Below, piece after piece: positions 1 through 7,622 of a stretch of 33,423 nt of DNA. The notes beneath the pieces are model-generated. The model searched no databases. It saw only the letters and a list, made by a program, of their open reading frames with translations, and was not told where the DNA came from. The stretch covers positions 1-33,423 of the forward strand of contig UQCR01000080.1 of assembly GCA_900539655.1 (NCBI GenBank). The letters run 5' to 3'. Origin of the DNA: an uncultured Robinsoniella sp. (GTDB lineage: Bacteria; Bacillota; Clostridia; Lachnospirales; Lachnospiraceae). The position numbers and the translations under genes are program-made. The stretch's first letter is position 1, and each line of letters begins with the position of its first letter.

Positions 1-44
1 AAAGTGGGGCGTGCAGATGGCAGGAATGAATTTTCAAACACGCT

Positions 45-1415
45 CTAGAACACCGGGAATACCAATGCCCCGATAATTGCTAATATAAAGATACAGATTG
101 CCGATATAAAAGATCCCAGGGTATACGTCTTTAGACCACCCGTTACCGTTAATCCCGACAAATTGGTTGCTACCCAGAATCCACTGTCATTTACATGGCC
201 CACACTGTTTCCGCCTGCCAGACATGCCATGGCTATATAGACCGGATGTATGCCCACCGTTGGCGCCAGCGTTGCCATAATCGTCATAGATGTAAGCCCT
301 GCTACGGTACCGGAGCCCTGTGCCACACGGAAGATGAAGCCGATAAAGAATGCCAGGAAAAGTACCACAATGGCTGAACTGGTATCCAGACCTAATTTTT
401 CAACGAGTATCGTACCGATATCAGTTGCCTTGATCACTGCACCAAAGGAACCTCCTGCTCCGGTAATCAAAAGCACTACCCCGGCAGCCTTTAATGCTTC
501 TCCTGCAGATTCTTCAATATTTTTCTTCCCGATATACTTATATCCTAATAAATAGGATGCAAGTGCACCTAATAATAGAGCCGTTAATTTGTTGCCCAGA
601 AACTGGCTGATTAAGGGCTGATTTTCTTCTCCGAAAATAGCAGTGCCTACCGTTCCGCATAAAATGCAGATAATCGGAACTACAATCGGAAGCAGGGCAA
701 TTAAAAAGCTAGGCCTGTTCTCCTTAACCACTTTCCCCTGTTCTTCTAATTCTTTCACAACATTAGAAGAATGGTTCACATCCTTTTCCTCATTCCAGAA
801 ATGCCTGTCATGTATTTTCGTATATAAGAAAACACTTACCGTTACGGTAATAATTCCGAAAATCAAACCGAAGATCAGCATAATTCCCAGATCAAATCCA
901 AAGATATCCGGTGCTGCCAATGGATTCGGTGTGGGCGGTACGATGCAATGGGCAGTGGTTGCACCAATCGTAAGTGCCCCCGTGGTATATGCCATCGGTT
1001 TGTTAATCTGCCTTGTAATAGCGATACCAATTGGTATCAGGATAACGAAAGTAACATCAAAGTAAACCGGTATGGATAATACAAAGCCAGTAAATGCGAT
1101 GGCATATAATGCCTTTTTAGCAGGAAATTTTCTCACAAGAGTTTCTGCAATGACGCTTGCTCCACCGCTGTCTGACAGCAGCTGTCCTAATATGACACCA
1201 AATCCGATTGGCAGTCCCATACTGGACATCATACTGCCGAAGCCGTCAGAAATCTGCGTAATTGTACCCATAACACCCAATTTAGATGCAATACCCATGT
1301 ATAAGCAGGCAATTATCATTGCAATACTCGGGTTAATTTTTAAGACCATAATCAAAAACAAAATAATAGCAATAGAAATAACAAGATTAATAATTAATAA
1401 TGTACCAACGTCCAT
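45..1415 (-). CDS. GntP-family gluconate/sugar-acid:H+ symporter
   Basis: This 456-aa polytopic membrane protein has the length and hydrophobic pattern of the GntP (gluconate permease) family, which imports gluconate, glycerate or related sugar acids with protons. The N-terminal helix, the glycine-rich stretch at residues 64-86 (GLPIGFGVILGQLLSDSGGA), and the conserved FRVAQGSGTVA and GGNSVGHVNDSGFW blocks in the C-terminal half are typical. A cytoplasmic charged loop lies around residues 207-235. The start is supported by a G-rich ribosome site (AGGGGGG) a few bases upstream. It is the last gene of a four-gene minus-strand operon after the split transketolase and garR, 89 bp downstream of garR. 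The context suggests a sugar acid or short hydroxy acid as substrate, but the exact compound cannot be read from sequence. Confidence 0.93.
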   Translation of the reverse strand: MDVGTLLIINLVISIAIILFLIMVLKINPSIAMIIACLYMGIASKLGVMGTITQISDGFGSMMSSMGLPIGFGVILGQLLSDSGGASVIAETLVRKFPAKKALYAIAFTGFVLSIPVYFDVTFVILIPIGIAITRQINKPMAYTTGALTIGATTAHCIVPPTPNPLAAPDIFGFDLGIMLIFGLIFGIITVTVSVFLYTKIHDRHFWNEEKDVNHSSNVVKELEEQGKVVKENRPSFLIALLPIVVPIICILCGTVGTAIFGEENQPLISQFLGNKLTALLLGALASYLLGYKYIGKKNIEESAGEALKAAGVVLLITGAGGSFGAVIKATDIGTILVEKLGLDTSSAIVVLFLAFFIGFIFRVAQGSGTVAGLTSMTIMATLAPTVGIHPVYIAMACLAGGNSVGHVNDSGFWVATNLSGLTVTGGLKTYTLGSFISAICIFILAIIGALVFPVF

Positions 1416-1504
1416 AAAGGCCCCCCTTAGTAGATGATATCAGCCGGAATAAAAGAGTGTCCAAAAATTGCATACTCAGACGATCCTATCCCAGCAGATT
1501 CAGA

Positions 1505-2389
1505 TTATCCGCGGATTTCTACACCTGTAATTTTTTCATAATATTTTGCAATTGCACTGTGGTCTTCCTGACCGCATCCATCGGCACGAAGTGTCTGCAG
1601 CATTTCCATCGCCAATGCGGTCATTGGAAGCGGTGCTCCTACTCCATGTCCTGTCTCCAAAGCATTATTCAGATCTTTAATATGTAAATCAATTTTAAAC
1701 CCTGGCTGAAAATTGCCGGCAGTGATCATTGGAACCTTTGCATTCATAACGGTAGAGCCTGCCAGCCCGCCTTTAATTGCATCAAATACTTTCACCGGAT
1801 CGACTCCCGCTTTCGTAGCTAACATAAATGCCTCTGATACGGCAGCGATATTCAATGCCACAATAACCTGATTTGCCAGTTTTGTGGTATTCCCTGCTCC
1901 AATATCGCCACAGTGTACCGCACTGCCTCCCATTACCATCAACAGGTCATATACCTCTTCGAAGACTGCCTTATCTCCCCCAGCCATAATGGACATCGTT
2001 CCGTCAATAGCTTTTGGCTCGCCGCCTGACACCGGAGCATCAATCATCTTTACGCCTTTGGCGGCACATGCTTTTGCAATCTCCTGGGAAGCAAGAGGGG
2101 CAATGGAACTCATATCAATTAAAATGCTTCCTTCACAGGCTCCTTCCAGCACTCCGTTTTCCCCCATAACAGCCGCCTTTACATGGGGAGAATTGGGAAG
2201 CATGGTAATAATAGTCTTACACTGCTCTGCCACTGCCCTGGAGGACTCTGCCGGAACGGCCCCGGCTGCTGCTGCCTCATCTACATTTGCCTGCATAACG
2301 TCATATACCGTTACTTCATATCCTGCCTTTAACAGGTTTCTCACCATTGGCTTCCCCATGATTCCCAATCCAATAAATCCAACTTTCAT
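1505..2389 (-). CDS. garR: 2-hydroxy-3-oxopropionate (tartronate semialdehyde) reductase
   Basis: The 294-aa product belongs to the 3-hydroxyisobutyrate dehydrogenase superfamily and matches what I recall of E. coli GarR over its full length. It reduces tartronate semialdehyde to D-glycerate with NAD(P)H in the cytoplasm. Visible motifs are the Rossmann GxGxxG (residues 7-12), ITMLPNSPHV (61-70), the substrate loop DAPVSGGEPKA (117-127) and the catalytic lysine K170 in GNTTKLANQ. I start at 2389 rather than at the in-frame ATG at 2404. The earlier ATG is embedded in the ribosome site (ATGGAGGT), which lies 7 nt before this start. The gene follows the transketolase C subunit and precedes the GntP permease. 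Its presence points to a pathway yielding tartronate semialdehyde or a related C3 compound. Confidence 0.93.
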   Translation of the reverse strand: MKVGFIGLGIMGKPMVRNLLKAGYEVTVYDVMQANVDEAAAAGAVPAESSRAVAEQCKTIITMLPNSPHVKAAVMGENGVLEGACEGSILIDMSSIAPLASQEIAKACAAKGVKMIDAPVSGGEPKAIDGTMSIMAGGDKAVFEEVYDLLMVMGGSAVHCGDIGAGNTTKLANQVIVALNIAAVSEAFMLATKAGVDPVKVFDAIKGGLAGSTVMNAKVPMITAGNFQPGFKIDLHIKDLNNALETGHGVGAPLPMTALAMEMLQTLRADGCGQEDHSAIAKYYEKITGVEIRG

Positions 2390-2407
2390 CTTTCTTACCT
2401 CCATTAT

Positions 2408-3340
2408 TTAATATAATTCACTCATCTTATCAATTGCTTCCACCAGATGCTCTTTTGTAAGCCCGTGATGCTGCATAACATCCGCGTAGTTATGTGCACT
2501 GCAGCCAAATGTATCATTGATCCCTACAAACTCTATAGGCTTACACTCTTTACAGATTACTTCTGCTATTGCAGACCCCATACCGCCAGCTATATTATGT
2601 TCTTCTGCGCTTACTACAGCCTTCGCATCTTTTACAAGCCTGATAATAGCTTCCTGATTCATTGGTTTTATAGTGCTGACATTTACTACCTTTACAGACA
2701 CTTTTCCTTCCAGCTCCCTGGCTGCTTCTAAGGCAATTCCCACCATAATTCCTGTTGCAAATACAACGATATCCTTTCCCTCTTTCAGTACAGAAGGCAT
2801 GCCAATCTCAAATTTTTTTCCCTCCTGGGTTACATTTGGGTAATCGTTACGATTCAGACGGATATAACAGGGACCATTATATTCGGTAATCGCTTTAACA
2901 GCTTCCACCGTTTCATTGGCATCTGCCGGACAGATTACGGTCATGTTGGGAACTGCCCTGAAGATAGCCATATCTTCCACACACTGATGGGTTGCGCCAT
3001 CACCAAAGTCTGACATTCCCGATGAAGAACCACATACTTTCACATTCAGTTTCCCGATTGCAATTGTCTGGCGGATCTGGTCGAAGGCTCTTCCTCCCGA
3101 GAATACCGCAAATGAATTCGTAAAGGGTATTTTTCCTGTCTGTGCAAGTCCTGCCGCTACCGATGTCATATTTGCCTCAGCAATACCCATTTCAAAGTGC
3201 CTGTCGGGATAGGCCTCCTCGAACAGCTTCCCCATTGTAGATCCCCCGAGATCAGCGTCCAGTACTACTATATTTTCGTTTTCTTTACCCAACTCCACCA
3301 GGGTTTTGCCATAAGCGATTCTCTGATTAGTATAACTCAT
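2408..3340 (-). CDS. Transketolase, C-terminal subunit (split enzyme)
   Basis: The 310-aa protein carries the pyrimidine-binding and C-terminal domains of a two-chain transketolase. The catalytic glutamate that activates thiamine diphosphate is E55 in HFEMGIAEANM. The following segment GLAQTGKIPFTNSFAVFSGG and the block NMTVICPADANETVEAV are typical of the family. The C-terminal domain begins around residue 185. It must pair with the N-terminal subunit encoded just upstream (15-nt gap) to transfer C2 ketol units between sugar phosphates or analogues. An AAAGGAGG ribosome site lies 8 nt before the start. Split transketolases of this size are common in Clostridia and include specialised versions such as the apulose-4-phosphate enzymes, so the housekeeping pentose reaction should not be assumed. 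Confidence 0.93.
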   Translation of the reverse strand: MSYTNQRIAYGKTLVELGKENENIVVLDADLGGSTMGKLFEEAYPDRHFEMGIAEANMTSVAAGLAQTGKIPFTNSFAVFSGGRAFDQIRQTIAIGKLNVKVCGSSSGMSDFGDGATHQCVEDMAIFRAVPNMTVICPADANETVEAVKAITEYNGPCYIRLNRNDYPNVTQEGKKFEIGMPSVLKEGKDIVVFATGIMVGIALEAARELEGKVSVKVVNVSTIKPMNQEAIIRLVKDAKAVVSAEEHNIAGGMGSAIAEVICKECKPIEFVGINDTFGCSAHNYADVMQHHGLTKEHLVEAIDKMSELY

Positions 3341-3354
3341 TTTTTCAACCTCCT

Positions 3355-4179
3355 TTATGATAATTCTGCAATAGCCTGTTTATAATTATCTTCTGTCAGC
3401 ATTCCATTATGGAATCCCACTACATTTTCTGCGAAGCTGACACCCTTGCCCTTTACTGTATTAGCAACAATTATGGTTGGCTTTTCCCTGACTGTATCCG
3501 CTTCATCCAGTGCACTTAAAATTTCTTCCATGTTGTGTCCATCAATTTCAATTACATTCCATCCAAAGCCTTCCCATTTCTCAATAATCGGATTTGAATC
3601 CATTCGATCCACGATTTTACCATTTGCCTGAAGCCGGTTTCTATCCAAAATAGCAACAAGATTATCAGCCTTATAAGCGCTTGCAGCCATAGCCGCTTCC
3701 CATATCTGGCCTTCAGCCATTTCACCATCCCCACAGAGTACATATACGTTCCGGTCAATTCCATCCATTTTCATTCCAAGTGCCATTCCAAGCCCAATGG
3801 ACAGCCCCTGCCCCAGGGAACCTGTACCTGCTTCAATGCCAGGCGTCTTCAATACATCCGGATGTCCCTGAAGATAAGAACCTAATTCTTTCGTAGTCTT
3901 CAGATCTTCAACCGGAAAATAACCGGCCTCTGACAAAGCTGCATACTGTAAGATCGCCACATGTCCCTTACTTAATAAAAACCGGTCCCTGTCTTCCATT
4001 TTCGGATTTTGCGGGTCATGTTTCATTTTGTAAAAGTATAAGGCTGTCACGATATCGGCGGATGAATTGGAACCTCCAATATGTCCGGCAACCCCTACAC
4101 CGATACTAACCACTACATCTTTTCTGATCTGCTTTGCTTTTTTTTGCAGCTCTTCAATCAACTTCTTATCATAAACCAT
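3355..4179 (-). CDS. Transketolase, N-terminal subunit (split enzyme)
   Basis: The 274-aa product is the thiamine-diphosphate-binding half of a split transketolase. It shows AGHIGGSNSS at residues 31-40, RFLLSKGHVAILQYAAL, GSLGQGLSIGLGMALG, and the ThDP/metal motif starting at GDG (150-152) and ending near N181. It acts as a heterodimer with the next gene. It is the first gene of the operon, with a strong GGAGG ribosome site and a consensus-like promoter about 70 bp upstream. No regulator is linked in the same orientation and no sugar kinase lies in this operon, so the acceptor and donor sugars cannot be deduced. Confidence 0.93.
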   Translation of the reverse strand: MVYDKKLIEELQKKAKQIRKDVVVSIGVGVAGHIGGSNSSADIVTALYFYKMKHDPQNPKMEDRDRFLLSKGHVAILQYAALSEAGYFPVEDLKTTKELGSYLQGHPDVLKTPGIEAGTGSLGQGLSIGLGMALGMKMDGIDRNVYVLCGDGEMAEGQIWEAAMAASAYKADNLVAILDRNRLQANGKIVDRMDSNPIIEKWEGFGWNVIEIDGHNMEEILSALDEADTVREKPTIIVANTVKGKGVSFAENVVGFHNGMLTEDNYKQAIAELS

Positions 4180-4243
4180 TCCTTTTCCTCCTCTGCGGTT
4201 TTGTATGTTGTTATATGTCAGTTGTATTACAGGTCATGGTTGA

Positions 4244-4272
4244 ATATTACTCTCATCCGGCATTTTTGTCAA
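4244..4272 (-). promoter_or_regulatory. Sigma-A promoter of transketolase-garR-gntP operon
   Basis: On the minus strand a perfect -35 TTGACA (4267-4272) is followed after exactly 17 bp by TAATAT (4244-4249). The predicted start is near 4237, giving a leader of about 58 nt. TTGTAT occurs twice, at 4201 and 4222, just downstream; this might be an operator, but the symmetry is weak. Confidence 0.75.
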
Positions 4273-4359
4273 TAGAAATGCATTATTTAGTATATTTTTA
4301 GCAATCTTATACAATTTAGGGTTGGGGTTTTTGTAGATTTTTTTAAATCGCAGAAGTAA

Positions 4360-4388
4360 TAGACAAAACATTGAATAGAAATTATGAT
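4360..4388 (+). promoter_or_regulatory. Sigma-A promoter of the CatA-like gene
   Basis: TAGACA (4360-4365) and TATGAT (4383-4388) are separated by 17 bp, each close to consensus. The leader would be about 110 nt. A second AT-rich candidate lies near 4445-4475. The 4180-4505 intergenic region therefore holds two divergent promoters and no gene that I can see. Confidence 0.55.
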
Positions 4389-4505
4389 TGATTCAAAACT
4401 CTACGGAGCATTTATTGCTATTTGGAGAATTTAAAGATATGCTTAGATTTAGAAAAAGAAAATAAGATTATATAAAATTTTAACACATCCCGGGAAGGAG
4501 AAATT

Positions 4506-5162
4506 ATGTGTGATTTTCAACCAATTGATTTGCAGACCTGGCCTATGGCACAGGCTTTTTACTACTATACACAGATGGCACCCACCAGCTATACCGTTAA
4601 TGTCAATCTAGATGTGACGATTCTTAGAAAGGAACTGAAAGATCGTGGGTATAAATTTTTTCCGGCATATCTTTACCTCGTATCCAAAGCTATTAAGAAG
4701 CAAAATGAATTACGAGTTTCCTTGAAAGATAATGTATTAGGTTACTGGGAATATCTAACCCCTGTCTATCCACAATTTCACGAGAACGATATGACGACCT
4801 CCCTCTTATGGACCGAATATGATGATAATTTTATAGAGTTTTATAAACAGTATCTTGAGGATATTAGCCGGTACGGGCAAAGCCATGGAATCCTTTCAGC
4901 AAAAGGAGCTCCTCCGTCCAATGCCTATGTAATATCCTGCATTCCATGGTTTACATTTAATAGTTTTTCACTTCATAATCATGGCATAAAGGATTACTAC
5001 GTTCCAAGTTTTGAAGCCGGAGGTTTTACAGAAAATTACAATGGGAATATCATAATGCCCCTGTCTGTTACCGTTCATCACGCAGTTACAGAGGGGTACC
5101 ACCTGAAGTTATTCTTTGAGGAGTTGCAACGGACAATGAATAATCTGGAAGAATGGCTATAG
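4506..5162 (+). CDS. Chloramphenicol acetyltransferase (CatA)-family acyltransferase
   Basis: The 218-aa length and whole-protein pattern match type A chloramphenicol acetyltransferases, trimeric cytoplasmic enzymes that acetylate chloramphenicol with acetyl-CoA. Recognisable blocks are GYKFFPAYLYLVSKAI (48-63), LGYWEYLTPVYPQFH (78-92) and SCIPWFTFNSF (144-154). The catalytic region is HHAVTEGYH (191-199), with H192 as the expected catalytic base. The canonical motif is HHxxxDG, and here the aspartate is glutamate (E196). That Asp is structurally important in characterised CATs, so resistance activity is uncertain. The start has an AAGGAG ribosome site 7 nt upstream. The gene stands alone with its own promoter. 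It could be a genuine resistance gene or a housekeeping acyltransferase on another hydroxyl substrate. Confidence 0.88.
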   Translation: MCDFQPIDLQTWPMAQAFYYYTQMAPTSYTVNVNLDVTILRKELKDRGYKFFPAYLYLVSKAIKKQNELRVSLKDNVLGYWEYLTPVYPQFHENDMTTSLLWTEYDDNFIEFYKQYLEDISRYGQSHGILSAKGAPPSNAYVISCIPWFTFNSFSLHNHGIKDYYVPSFEAGGFTENYNGNIIMPLSVTVHHAVTEGYHLKLFFEELQRTMNNLEEWL

Positions 5163-5164
5163 GC

Positions 5165-5212
5165 GGACTGGCAAACTAGTGGACTGACAAACTGGCGGAC
5201 TGACAAACTGGC
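5165..5212. repeat. Triple 16-bp tandem repeat
   Basis: Three back-to-back 16-bp units fill the gap between two convergent genes: GGACTGGCAAACTAGT (5165-5180), then two identical copies of GGACTGACAAACTGGC (5181-5196 and 5197-5212). The array ends 6 bp before the stop codon of the ABC ATPase gene. No classical terminator with a T-run is present in this gap. Confidence 0.9.
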
Positions 5213-5218
5213 AGCCTG

Positions 5219-5866
5219 TCAGGATCTTAACTCTTTCAATTCCCCAGCCTCCATCTCGCATACCGTATCACACAGCATCTCTATATCTACCGCATTGTGG
5301 CTGACCAGGAAAATAGTTTTACCCTGATCATTCAGTTCCGCAATCAGCTCATACACTTCCTGCACACCTCGTTTATCCAGCCCGTTAAACGGCTCATCCA
5401 AGATTAATATATTGGGATCTTCCATAATTGCCTGGGCGATCCCCAGTCGTTCCCGCATTCCCAGAGAATATTTTCCCACATGCTTTTTCGACTCCGGGTC
5501 CAGTCCAACACGGCGGATTGCCCTCCGTATCGTTTCATCGTCGATCTTACCTCTTAATGAAGCCAGTAATTTCAAGTTCTTAAAACCAGAGAGATTCGGC
5601 AGGAAACCGGGACTTTCTATGATCATTCCCAGGGACTCTGGAAAATCAATATCCCTCCCCACGAGCTTTCCCTCCACATAGATCTGACCCCGTTCGGGAA
5701 ATAAAAATCCGCATATGCATTTTAAAAGCACCGTCTTACCGGAGCCGTTCATTCCTACAATACCGTGCACCATTCCACATTCAAAGTCATGCGTAATGTG
5801 ATTTAATACCTTTTCTTCTCCAAATATTTTACTCACATTTCTGATTCTGATTGCCATATTTTCCAT
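5219..5866 (-). CDS. ABC transporter ATPase (BcrA/LanF-like)
   Basis: The 215-aa protein is a single nucleotide-binding domain. It has Walker A GMNGSGKT (38-45), signature YSLGMRERLGIAQ (133-145), Walker B NILILDEPFNGLD (152-164) and the switch histidine H190. At the Q-loop position the sequence reads IIESPGFLP, with glutamate (E84) instead of glutamine. A Glu at this site has been described for LanF lantibiotic-immunity ATPases and is frequent in BcrA-like proteins. It would power the two membrane proteins encoded just upstream. It is the last gene of a six-gene minus-strand cluster starting with a two-component system, which suggests export of or protection from a peptide antibiotic or cell-surface compound. 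The start is preceded by GGAGG at 9 nt. Confidence 0.92.
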   Translation of the reverse strand: MENMAIRIRNVSKIFGEEKVLNHITHDFECGMVHGIVGMNGSGKTVLLKCICGFLFPERGQIYVEGKLVGRDIDFPESLGMIIESPGFLPNLSGFKNLKLLASLRGKIDDETIRRAIRRVGLDPESKKHVGKYSLGMRERLGIAQAIMEDPNILILDEPFNGLDKRGVQEVYELIAELNDQGKTIFLVSHNAVDIEMLCDTVCEMEAGELKELRS

Positions 5867-5937
5867 ATCCTATTTCCTCCACATTCCGGTAATTTCTGCG
5901 GTAATCTCTAACTGGTATACTGCCTTAAAATAAGTCA

Positions 5938-6834
5938 CTATTCATTTAATTGCAGAAAGTGAAACTCATACCTGCGCACTCTTCTGCAGATCATAAATAA
6001 ATTAAACAGTAAAAATACCAGGAACACCCCTATGCTCATCCATATCCGGGGAAGGTAATCATACCCAAAATTATGCATATAGTAGGTTGCATGATTCAGC
6101 GGTGACAGCCAGCCGGCAGCAACATTAGCCTTATACTCCATTGCCTGGGGTATTTGAAACAGTGTCATGAAAATCTGGGGATTCAGCAGCAGTCCATACA
6201 AATTTAAAGTAAACACGCTCAATACACCCAGAAACTGGCTTTTACAGAGATTAAAAAGCAGCATAATAGAAGCAATTACCAGAGAATACAGTGTAATCAA
6301 TACAAAGATAACTGCTGCGCACTGATATGGCTGAGACATTTCCATGGTTTTTACCGAGGCGGGTAAAGCGATTTTCACCCCCACTCCGGAATATCCCAGA
6401 AGTGCCCCCGTTTCACTCCACATGTTCCCCGGAAATGACTGGGGCGCACAGATCACGCAGCTGACTGCCAGCAAAAATAAGGTATAGAGCAGTGTGGCAA
6501 GTACTACGTAAATCACCTGTCCCCAAATCCATAAAACCCTTTTTGTTCTGCAAAGAAAATACGGAGTTCCCTGGCTGATAAATGGCATGTCCGCAAACAA
6601 CAAAATCAGCAGCAGCGAAGAGATCATAATGGAATTGGCATCTCCAAAGGTCCATACAAAAGCTTCCAGAATCTGCATGGATGTACCGTAACTTCTTGCC
6701 AGGGAAACTGCTTTATCTGATAACATCAGGCACAGTACAAATGCCAGTACAAATGTCATAATCACTCTTGGGTTTTTCTTCCACAGCCGGAAATTGTAAA
6801 ATGCAATCTGAAAAGACTGTTTTAAATTATACAT
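5938..6834 (-). CDS. ABC transporter permease subunit
   Basis: The 298-aa protein has about six hydrophobic segments (roughly residues 23-42, 70-85, 105-130, 170-200, 205-225, 262-285) and a basic N-terminus. It resembles LanE/LanG or ABC-2-type permeases rather than an importer permease. Its start codon overlaps the stop of the upstream permease (ATGTATAA overlap, 8 bp), so the two are translationally coupled. AGGAGG lies 7 nt upstream. No protein family is assignable with certainty from sequence alone. The position between a sister permease and the ATPase makes it the second transmembrane half of the same exporter. Confidence 0.82.
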   Translation of the reverse strand: MYNLKQSFQIAFYNFRLWKKNPRVIMTFVLAFVLCLMLSDKAVSLARSYGTSMQILEAFVWTFGDANSIMISSLLLILLFADMPFISQGTPYFLCRTKRVLWIWGQVIYVVLATLLYTLFLLAVSCVICAPQSFPGNMWSETGALLGYSGVGVKIALPASVKTMEMSQPYQCAAVIFVLITLYSLVIASIMLLFNLCKSQFLGVLSVFTLNLYGLLLNPQIFMTLFQIPQAMEYKANVAAGWLSPLNHATYYMHNFGYDYLPRIWMSIGVFLVFLLFNLFMICRRVRRYEFHFLQLNE

Positions 6835-7588
6835 CCTTCAGCCTCCTCTCCATGGCAGTCATATATGCCACACCAACTGCCAATCCCGCCAGAGACAGCA
6901 TCAGTCCTGCATGCCAAGTCTGTATTACCACAGGTGATGCCCATTCCCGTGGGTTCAATATATCCAGTGTAGGATAATATCGTTTTTGAAATGTATCCAG
7001 CACATAATACAGGATAAATGGCGTGGTATATGCCATATATTTATTTTTCATAACTGCCGCTGAAAATCCTCCCAGCAAAGCCCACAGGCTGCCGCTCAAA
7101 CATAGGAATACCATCCTGCCTGCCAGATCGGCAAAGTACAAAAACACACTTTCCCCAGACGGTATCCACTGCTCCTGCCCGGGTAAAAAAGCCAGTGTAA
7201 TCCGTCCCAAAATCAACAGCAGTCCAATCAATACCATCAGTCCGCCAGATAAAGCCGTCACCAGAACTTTAGAGCCCAGGTATCTTCTCCAACTGGTTCG
7301 CACAAGCCCCGACATAGCGAAACGATACTTCAGCTCATCAGAAAATGCCGCACCATATGCCAGGGAACTGACCAGTGGAATCACCATCAATATCAGATCA
7401 GAATGAACCGCTGCTTCTATCAGAAAAGAACATTTTGCCCGGGAACCCAGAACCATATTCTCTTGCACATAAGTCACTGCCGGAAGTGTACTGCAGATTC
7501 CAGCCAGTACTAATCCGATAACGCCTGCCAGGAATCCGACAGATAATACTGCCCTTTTCCAGTCTGCTAAAAATACTTTCCTCATCAT
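6827..7588 (-). CDS. ABC transporter permease subunit
   Basis: The 253-aa polytopic protein has an N-terminal helix (about residues 13-35), a segment with SLAYGAAFSDELKYRFAMSG typical of ABC-2/LanE-type subunits (the gating loop after TM2), and four further helices. It differs in sequence from the following 298-aa permease, so the transporter probably uses two different membrane subunits as in LanFEG systems. Two adjacent ATGs follow a GGGGGAG ribosome site, and either could be used. It follows the lipoprotein gene by 34 bp. Confidence 0.82.
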   Translation of the reverse strand: MMRKVFLADWKRAVLSVGFLAGVIGLVLAGICSTLPAVTYVQENMVLGSRAKCSFLIEAAVHSDLILMVIPLVSSLAYGAAFSDELKYRFAMSGLVRTSWRRYLGSKVLVTALSGGLMVLIGLLLILGRITLAFLPGQEQWIPSGESVFLYFADLAGRMVFLCLSGSLWALLGGFSAAVMKNKYMAYTTPFILYYVLDTFQKRYYPTLDILNPREWASPVVIQTWHAGLMLSLAGLAVGVAYMTAMERRLKDV

Positions 7589-7622
7589 TTTCTCCCCCAG
7601 CGTTAAAATGCTTTCATATGCA

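Noticed and set aside
3552..3764. 70-codon minus-strand frame within the transketolase N-subunit gene
   Set aside because: It is a shadow in another frame of a strongly recognised gene.
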